Part shown: positions 1-8,567 of the stretch, piece by piece
Layout: every line of letters starts with the position of its first letter
How positions within the stretch are numbered: the first letter of the stretch is position 1
Origin: Parabacteroides chongii
Lineage (GTDB): Bacteria; Bacteroidota; Bacteroidia; Bacteroidales; Tannerellaceae
Length of the DNA: 64,000 nt
Assembly: GCF_029581355.1 (NCBI RefSeq)
Contig: NZ_CP120849.1
Span: forward strand, 5,302,501-5,366,500
Direction: 5' to 3'
Made by a program: the position numbers and the translations under genes
Notes under the pieces: generated by a model
What the model saw: only the letters and a program-made list of their open reading frames with translations
Databases searched by the model: none
Told to the model about the DNA's origin: nothing

Positions 1-218
1 AAATACAAAAATTACAGAAAAATATACTTATTGATACTGGCAATTATTTTTCTTACAGTGGAGTTTTCACGAAGACCGATCGCCCTATTCTCACGTTTTT
101 GTGTATTTTTGTAATATTAAGCACGGAAACGGGGTAGCTCTATTTTTTATATCAAATCGAAGCTAATTCGATAATTATCAACAATATAATACATACAGGT
201 CAATCAGGGAACCCAAAT
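1..218. other. Gene-free left edge
   Basis: No reading frame in this stretch looks coding. A TAnnTTTG-type -7 element (TATTTTTG) lies at 104-111 on the plus strand, but no gene follows at a normal distance, so it may be chance or start a long leader. The stretch is AT-rich and leads into the dyad array at 219-319. Confidence 0.5.
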
Positions 219-319
219 CTCGTTTTAAACGAGCGAAAACTTGTTTTAAACGAGCTTAAAATCCGTTTTAAACGAAAAAAAACTCGTTTTAAACGAAATG
301 CGGGTTCGTTTTAAACGAG
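219..319. repeat. Phased dyad array 1 (TCGTTT/AAACGA half-sites)
   Basis: Five copies of a 15-bp near-palindrome (CTCGTTT-T-AAACGAG and variants) occupy 219-233, 240-254, 262-276, 283-297 and 305-319. Centres are at 226, 247, 269, 290 and 312, steps of 21, 22, 21 and 22 bp. Counting the weaker dyads between copies, a dyad centre falls every 10.5-11 bp. The array ends about 100 bp upstream of the prmA -7 element. The text between copies is not unique spacer but short linker. Confidence 0.85.
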
Positions 320-421
320 TTTTTGGAGAAACAATATAACCAACCTCGTAGGAGTAGGTTCCAAACCTGCTCTTATAACAGAATTGATCCGGCGAACAAC
401 CAACGATTTAAATATATTCGA

Positions 422-429
422 TACCTTTG
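422..429 (+). promoter_or_regulatory. -7 element of prmA
   Basis: TACCTTTG matches the Bacteroidetes sigma-70 -7 consensus TAnnTTTG. It would give a leader of about 20 nt before the ATG at 458. Confidence 0.5.
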
Positions 430-457
430 TCCCCGCAAATGATTAAAGAATAGAAAT

Positions 458-1309
458 ATGAACTATTACGAACTGAGATTTACATACGAATCGCCTATCG
501 AAACGACGGTCATCAGCGATGTGCTGGCATCCGAACTGGGAGAGATCGGTTTTGAAAGTTTCACTGAAAACGAAGACGGCCTGCAGGCTTATATCTCCGA
601 TCAATTATATAATGTAAAGGCATTGGACGACAAACTGAAAGAGTTCCCTCTGGAAAACGTGACGATCCGTTACACCGAACAACTTATCGAAAGCAAGGAC
701 TGGAACGAGGAATGGGAAAAGAATTACTTCAAGCCCATCCGCATCGGCAACGAATGCATCATCCGCGCCTCTTTCCACGAACCGGAACCAGGCTATACAT
801 ATAATATTATAATAGACCCCAAAATGGCTTTCGGGACAGGTAACCACGAGACGACTTTCCTGATGATCAGTGAAATGCTGAAGCTGGACCTCGAAGGTAA
901 AGACCTGCTCGATATGGGTTGCGGAACGGCTGTTCTCGCCATCCTTGCCAAAATGAAAAAAGCCGGCAAGGTGGTCGGTATCGATATCGACGAATGGGCT
1001 TACAACAATGCGCTGGAGAATGTCCGCCTGAACAATACCGAAAACATACAGGTCGCATTGGGCGGAGCCGAACAAATCCCGGCTTTCGGAACATTCGATA
1101 TCGTCTTTGCCAACATAAACCGCAATATACTTTTGAACGATATACAACACTATACCAGCTGTATGAAGCCTGGAGCACTACTTTTTATGAGCGGGTTCTA
1201 CACACAGGACATTCCCGCCATCGAAGACGAATGCAAACGAAACGGATTGAATCTCATCTCCCATACAGAAAAAAACAACTGGGTGGCAGTCAAAACGCAG
1301 AAACAGTAA
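458..1309 (+). CDS. prmA: Ribosomal protein L11 methyltransferase PrmA
   Basis: 283-residue SAM-dependent methyltransferase that in the family trimethylates ribosomal protein L11. The SAM-binding motif I (DLLDMGCGTAVLAI, about residue 150) and the acidic loop GIDIDEWA are plain, with FANINRNIL as the post-motif typical of PrmA. Length fits the family. An N-terminal L11-binding segment precedes the Rossmann domain. The ATG at 458 has a -7 element at 422-429 and no clear Shine-Dalgarno, as usual in this phylum. It appears monocistronic, with a short gap to the YtxH gene. Confidence 0.93.
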   Translation: MNYYELRFTYESPIETTVISDVLASELGEIGFESFTENEDGLQAYISDQLYNVKALDDKLKEFPLENVTIRYTEQLIESKDWNEEWEKNYFKPIRIGNECIIRASFHEPEPGYTYNIIIDPKMAFGTGNHETTFLMISEMLKLDLEGKDLLDMGCGTAVLAILAKMKKAGKVVGIDIDEWAYNNALENVRLNNTENIQVALGGAEQIPAFGTFDIVFANINRNILLNDIQHYTSCMKPGALLFMSGFYTQDIPAIEDECKRNGLNLISHTEKNNWVAVKTQKQ

Positions 1310-1397
1310 CTTTATTTAACATTAAAAGTTAATGCTGAAGTAAACTATCATCCAAAGAAAAGCGTTACTTTAGTAGACACATTTAAATGTAAGAGTT

Positions 1398-1619
1398 ATG
1401 AAAAATGTAGATTCTAAATTATTACTAGGTTTGGTAGTTGGAGCTGCAGTAGGTGCAGCAGTCGGATATCTGGCAGCTACCGATAAGAGAGAACAGTTAC
1501 TGGAAGAATTGAACGGTGTAGTTGGAAAAGTAAAAGAAGGCTTTAATTCCGCTCTCGCCAAGTACAAAGAAGGTAAGACTGAAGTTGTAAAGGCTACAGA
1601 AGAAATCGTAGCTGAATAA
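1398..1619 (+). CDS. YtxH-domain small membrane protein
   Basis: 73-residue protein with one N-terminal glycine/alanine-rich membrane segment (about residues 8-27, GLVVGAAVGAAVGYLAA) followed by a charged, probably helical tail. This is the YtxH (general-stress) pattern. It is 6 nt upstream of the next gene and probably co-transcribed with it and with the third gene. Similar trios (small glycine-zipper protein, holin-X-like protein, small basic protein) are linked to envelope stress in other bacteria; the role here is inferred. Only a poor -7 match (TACTTTAG, 1366-1373) is seen. Confidence 0.75.
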   Translation: MKNVDSKLLLGLVVGAAVGAAVGYLAATDKREQLLEELNGVVGKVKEGFNSALAKYKEGKTEVVKATEEIVAE

Positions 1620-1625
1620 TCATTT

Positions 1626-2036
1626 ATGGAAAAAGATTCAGGAAAAATCTTTCGTGAGCTGAAAGAAGACGTTTCAACTTACGTAGAGTTAAAGCTTGAA
1701 CTTTTAAAGTTAAGCACATACGAGAGAAGCGGGCAGTTGATCGCGGTTCTTTCGTATGGCTTAATCTTATTGTTTCTGGCTTTCTTTGCCATCCTGTTCA
1801 TATTCCTGGCACTAGGGTTCTTCATGGGAGACGTTTTCGGTTCGATGGGAACCGGGTTTGCTTTCGTAGCAGTGCTGTATCTTCTCCTGATCGGACTCAT
1901 TATAATGAACAAACAAAGAATCTGCAACACCGTTCTCAACGTTGTGATTGCAGCATTAAACGGTAACGACGAAAAAGACGATGCAACAACAGAGACAAAA
2001 CAAGCCGCTGACACCGCTGGAGAAGCTGATTTTTGA
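1626..2036 (+). CDS. Phage holin family / YqjE-like membrane protein
   Basis: 136 residues. An N-terminal amphipathic segment (about 1-37) is followed by two strong transmembrane helices (about 38-65 and 77-97) and an acidic, alanine-rich tail. The pattern matches the Holin-X/YqjE family, which despite its name is usually chromosomal and not part of a prophage; no phage genes are nearby. The coding region overlaps the start of the next gene by 56 nt in another frame, which suggests translational coupling. Confidence 0.7.
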   Translation: MEKDSGKIFRELKEDVSTYVELKLELLKLSTYERSGQLIAVLSYGLILLFLAFFAILFIFLALGFFMGDVFGSMGTGFAFVAVLYLLLIGLIIMNKQRICNTVLNVVIAALNGNDEKDDATTETKQAADTAGEADF

Positions 2037-2367
2037 CAAAGAACAGATCCGGAGGCAATGTGTCGTACAGGAACAAAAACTGAATGACGATTTTTTGTAT
2101 ATCCAGGAAAATGCAGGCAGTCTGTTGATTTCCGGCTTTACCGGCTTACTCTTTCCAAACACTAAATCGAAAAAAACAGAATCGTCCGACGCTATTGCCG
2201 CCACAAACGACCAGCCGGCAACCCCGATCGGTTTCGCCGATTATCTGAGCATAGCACAAGGACTGCTCCCGGTTGCCTGGGATGTTGTCAGACCCTTTTT
2301 GCTGACATGGGGAATCCGAAAGGCCCAAAGCTGGTTCACGAATCTTCTGTTTAAGAAAAAGAAATAA
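1981..2367 (+). CDS. Hypothetical protein downstream of holin-like gene
   Basis: 128 residues, unrecognised at family level. The N-terminal third is charged and glutamine-rich. The middle holds a hydrophobic stretch (about 47-58) and the C-terminus has a tryptophan-containing amphipathic segment ending in a lysine tail (KKKK). The first ATG lies 56 nt inside the upstream gene, a deep overlap; no later ATG would leave a comparable protein. It resembles in size and place the YqjK-type third gene of ytxH/yqjE trios, but that is inference from position. Confidence 0.6.
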   Translation: MQQQRQNKPLTPLEKLIFDKEQIRRQCVVQEQKLNDDFLYIQENAGSLLISGFTGLLFPNTKSKKTESSDAIAATNDQPATPIGFADYLSIAQGLLPVAWDVVRPFLLTWGIRKAQSWFTNLLFKKKK

Positions 2368-2369
2368 CT

Positions 2370-2410
2370 CCTAACATTTAATTTATGTTAGAGGACATAT
2401 TTTTCTCCTT
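2370..2410 (+). terminator. Possible weak terminator
   Basis: CTAACAT (2371-2377) and ATGTTAG (2385-2391) form a 7-bp stem with a 7-nt AT loop, followed within 10 nt by a T-rich stretch. It would end the three-gene stress operon. Confidence 0.4.
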
Positions 2411-2439
2411 TTTATAAAGGAAGAATAAAAAAATAGGAC

Positions 2440-2447
2440 TAAATTTG
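2440..2447 (+). promoter_or_regulatory. -7 element of the tiny lipoprotein gene
   Basis: TAAATTTG fits TAnnTTTG and lies 24 nt upstream of the ATG at 2472, giving a leader of about 18 nt. Confidence 0.5.
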
Positions 2448-2471
2448 CAGTCGTTAAAAACAAGGATAAAA

Positions 2472-2555
2472 ATGAAACATAATTTGATTCTCTTTATGGC
2501 ATTCACCGCAATGCTGACGATATTGGCTTCATGTGCAACTCCTTGTGGCTGTTAA
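2472..2555 (+). CDS. Tiny lipoprotein (entericidin-like size)
   Basis: A 27-residue reading frame starts at ATG 2472. It has Lys at position 2, a hydrophobic core (NLILFMAFTAMLTIL) and a lipobox LASC with the modifiable Cys at residue 21, leaving a mature peptide of about 7 residues (CATPCGC) with three cysteines. A good -7 element lies 24 nt upstream. Size and form resemble entericidin-type small lipoproteins; no homologue can be confirmed from sequence alone. It sits between the membrane-stress trio and gapA. Confidence 0.6.
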   Translation: MKHNLILFMAFTAMLTILASCATPCGC

Positions 2556-2582
2556 TTGGATTTTATGTAATATTTTTAATAA

Positions 2583-3605
<1,023 letters not shown>

Positions 3606-3627
3606 TCAAATACAAATCAGTATATGG

Positions 3628-3660
3628 AAGCCGTCCTCTGTAAAGGGGACGGCTTTTTTT
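3628..3660 (+). terminator. Intrinsic terminator of gapA
   Basis: AAGCCGTCC (3628-3636) pairs with GGACGGCTT (3647-3655), followed by a run of T. The stem is GC-rich, with a loop of about 10 nt. Confidence 0.9.
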
Positions 3661-3661
3661 G

Positions 3662-3669
3662 TATCTTTG
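3662..3669 (+). promoter_or_regulatory. -7 element of miaA, very close to the start codon
   Basis: TATCTTTG fits the consensus exactly. It ends 5 nt before the ATG at 3675, so transcription would begin at or next to the start codon and the mRNA could be leaderless. It begins only 2 nt after the gapA terminator. Confidence 0.55.
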
Positions 3670-3674
3670 TTCCC

Positions 3675-4616
3675 ATGAGAACAACATATCAACTTATAAC
3701 GATACTTGGACCGACAGCTTCCGGCAAAACGCCTTTTGCTGCAGCATTGGCCGACCGGTTGGATACGGAGATTATCAGCGCTGATTCCCGTCAGATTTAT
3801 CGCGGCATGGATATCGGAACGGGTAAAGACCTGGCTGATTATACCGTAAACGGCAAACTAATCCCCTATCACTTGATCGACATCTGTGATCCGGGATATA
3901 AATATAATGTATTCGAATATCAACATGATTTTTTCCGCGCTTATCAGGCGATACAGGAAAAAGGGAAACTGCCGATCCTTTGCGGAGGAACAGGGATGTA
4001 TATCGAAGCGGTATTGAAAGGATACAAACTGCTGGATGTTCCGCAGAATCCGGAGTTAAGGGAATCGTTGAAAAATAAATCGCTGGCTGAACTGGAAGAG
4101 ATGCTGGCAACTTACAAGGTGCTGCACAACAAGACGGATGTCGATTCGGCACAGAGGGCGATCCGTGCCATCGAGATTGAAGAATATTACAAAACACAGG
4201 CTCCGGATGCGAACGAATATGATCCGATAGACAGTCTGATCATCGGCATAGATATCGACAGGGAGCTGCGGAGGGAGAAAATATCCAGGCGACTGCGTGC
4301 CCGCCTCGACGAGGGCATGGTGGATGAAGTGAAAGGTATCATTGCTTCGGGTGTCAAGCCGGAAGATCTTATTTATTACGGTCTGGAATATAAATACCTT
4401 ACATTATATATTATAGGTGAACTTTCTTACGAAGAAATGGTTTCTCAGTTAGAGATAGCTATTCATCAGTTTGCCAAACGGCAAATGACCTGGTTCCGGG
4501 GAATGGAACGCCGGGGATGCACCATCCATTGGATCGATGCGACCCTGCCGACAGAAGAGAAAATCGAAAGGACATTGGAGTTATTAAAACAACATAACAA
4601 TTATGATAACAGTTAA
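3675..4616 (+). CDS. miaA: tRNA dimethylallyltransferase MiaA
   Basis: Adds a dimethylallyl group to A37 of tRNAs reading codons that start with U. The P-loop GPTASGKT near the N-terminus, the SADSRQIYRGMDIGTGK segment and the closing QFAKRQMTWFRG motif are diagnostic. The frame is open from 3624, but that ATG lies inside the gapA terminator; the ATG at 3675 (MRTTYQLITILGPTASG) gives a 313-residue protein of normal length. The gene overlaps kdsA by 14 nt, so the two are an operon. Confidence 0.95.
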   Translation: MRTTYQLITILGPTASGKTPFAAALADRLDTEIISADSRQIYRGMDIGTGKDLADYTVNGKLIPYHLIDICDPGYKYNVFEYQHDFFRAYQAIQEKGKLPILCGGTGMYIEAVLKGYKLLDVPQNPELRESLKNKSLAELEEMLATYKVLHNKTDVDSAQRAIRAIEIEEYYKTQAPDANEYDPIDSLIIGIDIDRELRREKISRRLRARLDEGMVDEVKGIIASGVKPEDLIYYGLEYKYLTLYIIGELSYEEMVSQLEIAIHQFAKRQMTWFRGMERRGCTIHWIDATLPTEEKIERTLELLKQHNNYDNS

Positions 4617-5406
4617 CGATTTTAAGAATAAAGACAACTTCTTCCTGATGGCCGGTCCGTGTGTGATCGAAGGGGAAGATATGGCTCTGCGCATTGCAGA
4701 AAAGGTTGTGGGCATCACCGAAAAGCTGAATATCCCTTACATCTTTAAAGGTTCATACCGCAAGGCTAACCGCTCCCGCCTGGACTCATTTACCGGGATC
4801 GGCGATGAGAAAGCCTTGAAGATCTTACGCAAGGTCAGCGAAACTTTCAACGTTCCGACCGTTACGGATATCCATGAAACACACGAAGCAGCCATGGCTG
4901 CCGAATATGTCGATGTCCTTCAGATCCCGGCTTTCCTCTGCCGTCAGACCGACCTGTTGGTTGCCGCAGCGAAGACCGGAAAGATTGTCAATATCAAAAA
5001 AGGCCAGTTCCTTTCTCCAGGAGCCATGCAGTTTGCCGTACAGAAAGTGGCCGATGCAGGAAATGACAACGTTATGATCACCGAACGAGGCACAACATTC
5101 GGCTACACAGACCTGGTTGTCGACTATCGCGGAATCCCTCAGATGCAGGAATTCGGTTATCCGGTCATCATGGATGTCACCCATTCCTTACAACAACCCA
5201 ACCAGACATCGGGTGTCACAGGAGGTCTGCCCGCCCTGATCGAGACAATAGCGAAAGCAGCCATTGCCGTAGGAACCGACGGACTATTCATCGAAACTCA
5301 CCCGGAGCCTGCTAAAGCAAAATCCGACGGAGCGAACATGTTACAGTTAGACTTGCTGGAAGGTCTGTTAACCCGATTAGTACGTATCCGGGAAGCGGTT
5401 AGATAA
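4603..5406 (+). CDS. kdsA: 2-dehydro-3-deoxyphosphooctonate aldolase (KDO-8-P synthase)
   Basis: 267 residues. Condenses arabinose-5-phosphate and phosphoenolpyruvate to KDO-8-phosphate for the lipopolysaccharide core. The family motifs AGPCVIEG, FKGSYRKANRSR and DVTHSLQQPN are present. Cys20 in AGPCVIE corresponds to the metal-binding Cys of metal-dependent KdsA enzymes (E. coli has Asn there), so this copy should be the metal-requiring class. It begins inside the end of miaA (14-nt overlap) and converges on the crp-like gene across a long hairpin. Confidence 0.95.
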   Translation: MITVNDFKNKDNFFLMAGPCVIEGEDMALRIAEKVVGITEKLNIPYIFKGSYRKANRSRLDSFTGIGDEKALKILRKVSETFNVPTVTDIHETHEAAMAAEYVDVLQIPAFLCRQTDLLVAAAKTGKIVNIKKGQFLSPGAMQFAVQKVADAGNDNVMITERGTTFGYTDLVVDYRGIPQMQEFGYPVIMDVTHSLQQPNQTSGVTGGLPALIETIAKAAIAVGTDGLFIETHPEPAKAKSDGANMLQLDLLEGLLTRLVRIREAVR

Positions 5407-5446
5407 TTGAAAATTGAGAGTTGAAAATTGAAAATTAATAGAAAAT

Positions 5447-5504
5447 AAAAATGGATAATTGAAAAACAGAGACTACAATCTCTTCATTTTCAATTATCCA
5501 TTTT
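5447..5504. terminator. Long AT-rich hairpin between convergent genes
   Basis: AAAATGGATAATTGAAAA (5447-5465 region) pairs with TTTTCAATTATCCATTTT (5487-5504), with an extra inner AGAGA/TCTCT pairing near the loop. Further TTGAAAATTGA repeats flank both arms (5406-5436 and 5500-5518). It probably ends transcription from both sides. Confidence 0.6.
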
Positions 5505-5522
5505 CAATTTTCAATTATTCTA

Positions 5523-6224
5523 TTATCCCATTTTACTGATCTTCTTAAGCTTATCCTCATCTATCAGCTTGATCTTCCGACCGTCGATAGCGATGATACG
5601 CTCAGCCACAAAAGTAGATAAAGTACGGATCGCATTGGAAGTGGTCATATTCGACAAATTTGCCAAATCTTCACGCGACAGGTAAATACTCAAAGTAGCC
5701 CCGTCCTCTTCCAATCCATAACTATCTTTCAGGAATAACAAAGATTCTGCCAGACGACCCCGGATATGCTTCTGCGTCAGGTTAACGGTACGTTCGTCCG
5801 CAACCCCCAGGTCAAACGATAACTGGCGAATAAAGAACATGGCCAGGTTCGGGTTACCCATCAACAGCTCAGTAACAACCGTCATCGGTATCAGACAAAC
5901 AACAGATGCCTCAAATGCAGACGCATTCGTCAGATAGTTTTCCTGAGCAAAGTTAGCACGATAACCAAAATACTGTACAGGCTTGATCATCCGGATGATC
6001 TGGCTACGACCGCCGACACCTTCCTTAAAGATTTTCACTTTGCCTTTCAGTAAGCACATCATGTCCCTTGGTTCGTCGCCCTCGCAATAGATCAACTCGT
6101 TACGTTTGAAATGCTGGATCGTCGAATTATTACGGAGAATGTCCCGTTCCTTTTCGGTCAGAACTCTCCATACTTCTGCTAAACTGGCCGACAGATCGAC
6201 CTCTTCTTTTTGTTGCTTAACCAC
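5523..6224 (-). CDS. Crp/Fnr-family transcriptional regulator
   Basis: 233 residues. An N-terminal cyclic-nucleotide-binding-type beta barrel (about 20-140, including YCEGDEPRDMMCLLKGKVKIF) is followed by a long dimerisation helix and a C-terminal Crp-type winged helix (about 160-225, SREDLANLSNMTTSNAIRTLSTF). The cysteines do not form the Fnr N-terminal Fe-S pattern. The effector is unknown. A -7 element lies at 6253-6260 on the minus strand. The gene is divergent from the DUF5686 gene, which it might control; this is inference from position. Confidence 0.88.
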   Translation of the reverse strand: MVKQQKEEVDLSASLAEVWRVLTEKERDILRNNSTIQHFKRNELIYCEGDEPRDMMCLLKGKVKIFKEGVGGRSQIIRMIKPVQYFGYRANFAQENYLTNASAFEASVVCLIPMTVVTELLMGNPNLAMFFIRQLSFDLGVADERTVNLTQKHIRGRLAESLLFLKDSYGLEEDGATLSIYLSREDLANLSNMTTSNAIRTLSTFVAERIIAIDGRKIKLIDEDKLKKISKMG

Positions 6225-6252
6225 GACTGTTTTATAACATACTTATGAAGCA

Positions 6253-6260
6253 CAAATGTA
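6253..6260 (-). promoter_or_regulatory. -7 element of the Crp-like gene
   Basis: CAAATGTA on the plus strand reads TACATTTG on the minus strand, about 30 nt before the start codon. Confidence 0.5.
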
Positions 6261-6356
6261 CAACTTTTCTTTTGAAATAGTAAAATATTTGATACTATAA
6301 ATTGTGTTACCGGATACATTTTACTTTCTTTTGCTACTCATTTCAATTTTATTCGT

Positions 6357-6364
6357 TACGTTTG
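6357..6364 (+). promoter_or_regulatory. -7 element of the DUF5686 gene
   Basis: TACGTTTG fits TAnnTTTG and lies about 20 nt before the TTG start at 6384. The 160-bp space to the Crp-like gene carries one promoter in each direction. Confidence 0.5.
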
Positions 6365-6383
6365 CATCAAAAGGGGTGATAAT

Positions 6384-8567
6384 TTGTTGAAAAGATACGT
6401 TTTGATATTTACTCTGATTTTACTGACTATAGATGCTCTCGCCAAAGTTGAAAGCAATTATAGAAATAAGGTATTGCCCGACTTGAAGGAGAAAAAAGAA
6501 TCATCGATAAAAGCCGATTCCATTATGGAAGAGGTCATTAAAAACGCTGAAAAATACCAGCATGTCCTTTCCCGGTACGAAGCGGAAATATATATAAAGG
6601 GACGGACGGAAATACTCAAGCAAAACTTTCTGATGCGTTTTGCCCATCATATTTTCCCCGTAGACCGGAAAAACAAGGATATGATCTTCGAAATGATCAG
6701 CGATTCCAAATTCAATGCCCCCAACAATTTCCTCCATAACTTCCGGGCAGTAAACGGGAATAGCATTCCCAACAACAAGAAACAACAGGAAGCCCTCGGC
6801 TTCCTCAACATGAATGTATATTCTTCCACTATTTATAATGAAGGGATCATCACGCCCATGACCAACCAGGCATTTAAATTCTATACTTTCGACCTGGAAA
6901 GCGTGAGTGACAGCAGCGGACTAAAGATTTATAAAATACGTTTCATGCCGAAGTTATGGAGCCAGAAACTAATCTGCGGTGACCTGTATATCCGTGACCA
7001 GTCCTGGATCATCGACAAGATAGACGTGAACGGCCGCTTCGACTTTGCCGAATTCAACCTGATCATGACGTTCGGGCGCGACTACCGCCGTTTTATCCTT
7101 CCGGATAAAGCCAGCCTGTATTTGCGCTATCATGTTTTGGGGAATGCCATTGCCACCAGCTACCATTCCTCTTTCACCTATAAAGCAGTGGAATGGGTAG
7201 AAGAAGACAATGAAACGAAGCAAAAGAGATCGCTGGACCTGACCGGATATTATAAGTTATCTTCAGACACAGTCCCTATCATCACAGACACCGCTTTCTG
7301 GAACAAAGAGCGGGATCTTCCCTTAACGAAGGAAGAAGAATCGCTATATCATGTAGACAACGACAACAATGGACAGAAAATAGATTCAACGAATATCACC
7401 AAATATCTGAAGTTGACGGAGAAGTTCACGAATACGATCAGCATGGACTACAAGACGACCCGTCTCAAATATTCGGGCATATTCAACCCTTTCCAGTTAG
7501 GATATTCGGGGCATAACGGAATCACATATCGCCAGCGCCTGCGTATCAGCAAGACTTTCGACAAGGACCGGCAGATCCGTTTCCGTCCGGATATCGGTTT
7601 CGTATTCAAGCGAAAGGAGATATTCTTCACCCTGTCGGGCGACTGGGAGTACCTGCCGGAGAAAAAAGGAATGGTGAGTCTCTCGATCGGTAACGGAAAC
7701 CAAAGTTATTCTTCGACTATCATGAAAGAGATCAATGAACAGCTGAAAGACTCCACGTTCAATTTCGATGATTTGAATCTGGAATACTTCAAACATTATT
7801 ATGCGGAAATACGTAATAATATAGAACTGTTCAACGGCTTCCAGGTGTGGGGAGGAGTTTCTTACCACCGCCGCATTCCGGTAAAGAAAAAGAGTGAGAT
7901 ATCGAATCCGGGAGAAGGAGTCGAAGAGATCATCAATGAGAACTATCATGATTTTACTCCTGTCGTCGGTTTTTCATATACGCCGCGCCAGTATTACTGG
8001 ATGGACGGATATCGTAAAGAGTATCTGTATTCCTATTATCCGACTATCTCAGTCGAATTTGCCCGGGCAATTCCGGGAGTAGGCAAAAGTTCCGGTGACT
8101 ACGGACGGATCGAGGCGGATATTCACCAAAGCATTGCGCTCGGTTTGTCCAGGAAACTCAATTATCATCTCAGCGGAGGTGTGTATCTGAATCCCAAGTC
8201 TATCTACTTTGCCGATTTCCGTTATTTTTCACGACGTCAGTTCCCGGAATCATGGGGAGATGAATTTGGCGGAGTGTTCAATCAGCTAAAAAGTTTCTGG
8301 TACAATGCGTCCGACAAATATGTGCAGGGACATATCATGTATGAAAGTCCCTTCATCCTGTCACAGCTTTTCAAGAAAAAAACATCCAAGTATATTTTGT
8401 CCGAGCGGTTTTACTTCAGCCAGCTATGGACCCCGGTTCTGCCGAGTTATACAGAAGTAGGATATGGTTTCGGTAACCATATTTTCAATATAGCCGCCTT
8501 TGCCGGATTCGACAGATGGAAATATCAGAACATCGGCATCAAGTTCGCCTTCGAGTTATTTCAATGA
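6384..8567 (+). CDS. DUF5686 family outer-membrane-associated protein
   Basis: 727 residues starting with a signal peptide (residues 1-20, ending LTIDALA). The body has the alternating beta pattern of DUF5686 proteins (for example YEAEIYIKGR near 57 and KYSGIFNPFQLGYSGHNGITYRQRLRIS near 365). The C-terminal half is an aromatic-rich beta barrel ending in ...FELFQ. Many relatives carry an N-terminal carboxypeptidase-regulatory-like domain that is absent here. The likely start is TTG at 6384 (TTG TTG AAA AGA). The function of the family is unknown. The 3' end overlaps the convergent DUF1460 gene by 7 nt. Confidence 0.8.
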   Translation: MLKRYVLIFTLILLTIDALAKVESNYRNKVLPDLKEKKESSIKADSIMEEVIKNAEKYQHVLSRYEAEIYIKGRTEILKQNFLMRFAHHIFPVDRKNKDMIFEMISDSKFNAPNNFLHNFRAVNGNSIPNNKKQQEALGFLNMNVYSSTIYNEGIITPMTNQAFKFYTFDLESVSDSSGLKIYKIRFMPKLWSQKLICGDLYIRDQSWIIDKIDVNGRFDFAEFNLIMTFGRDYRRFILPDKASLYLRYHVLGNAIATSYHSSFTYKAVEWVEEDNETKQKRSLDLTGYYKLSSDTVPIITDTAFWNKERDLPLTKEEESLYHVDNDNNGQKIDSTNITKYLKLTEKFTNTISMDYKTTRLKYSGIFNPFQLGYSGHNGITYRQRLRISKTFDKDRQIRFRPDIGFVFKRKEIFFTLSGDWEYLPEKKGMVSLSIGNGNQSYSSTIMKEINEQLKDSTFNFDDLNLEYFKHYYAEIRNNIELFNGFQVWGGVSYHRRIPVKKKSEISNPGEGVEEIINENYHDFTPVVGFSYTPRQYYWMDGYRKEYLYSYYPTISVEFARAIPGVGKSSGDYGRIEADIHQSIALGLSRKLNYHLSGGVYLNPKSIYFADFRYFSRRQFPESWGDEFGGVFNQLKSFWYNASDKYVQGHIMYESPFILSQLFKKKTSKYILSERFYFSQLWTPVLPSYTEVGYGFGNHIFNIAAFAGFDRWKYQNIGIKFAFELFQ

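Noticed and set aside
219..319. CRISPR array
   Set aside because: Repeats are 15 bp with 6-7 bp linkers; there are no unique spacers of 30 bp and no cas genes in the window. The same holds for the other four arrays.
1626..2036. Prophage remnant because of a holin-like gene
   Set aside because: The family is a chromosomal membrane protein group; no other phage gene is near.
3624..3674. Upstream ATG for miaA
   Set aside because: It lies in the gapA terminator and upstream of the miaA -7 element; the P-loop distance fits ATG 3675.
5406..5518. Member of the phased array class (TTGAAAATTGA repeats)
   Set aside because: The repeats have irregular steps near 9-10 bp and form one long hairpin; no alternating 11-bp dyads.
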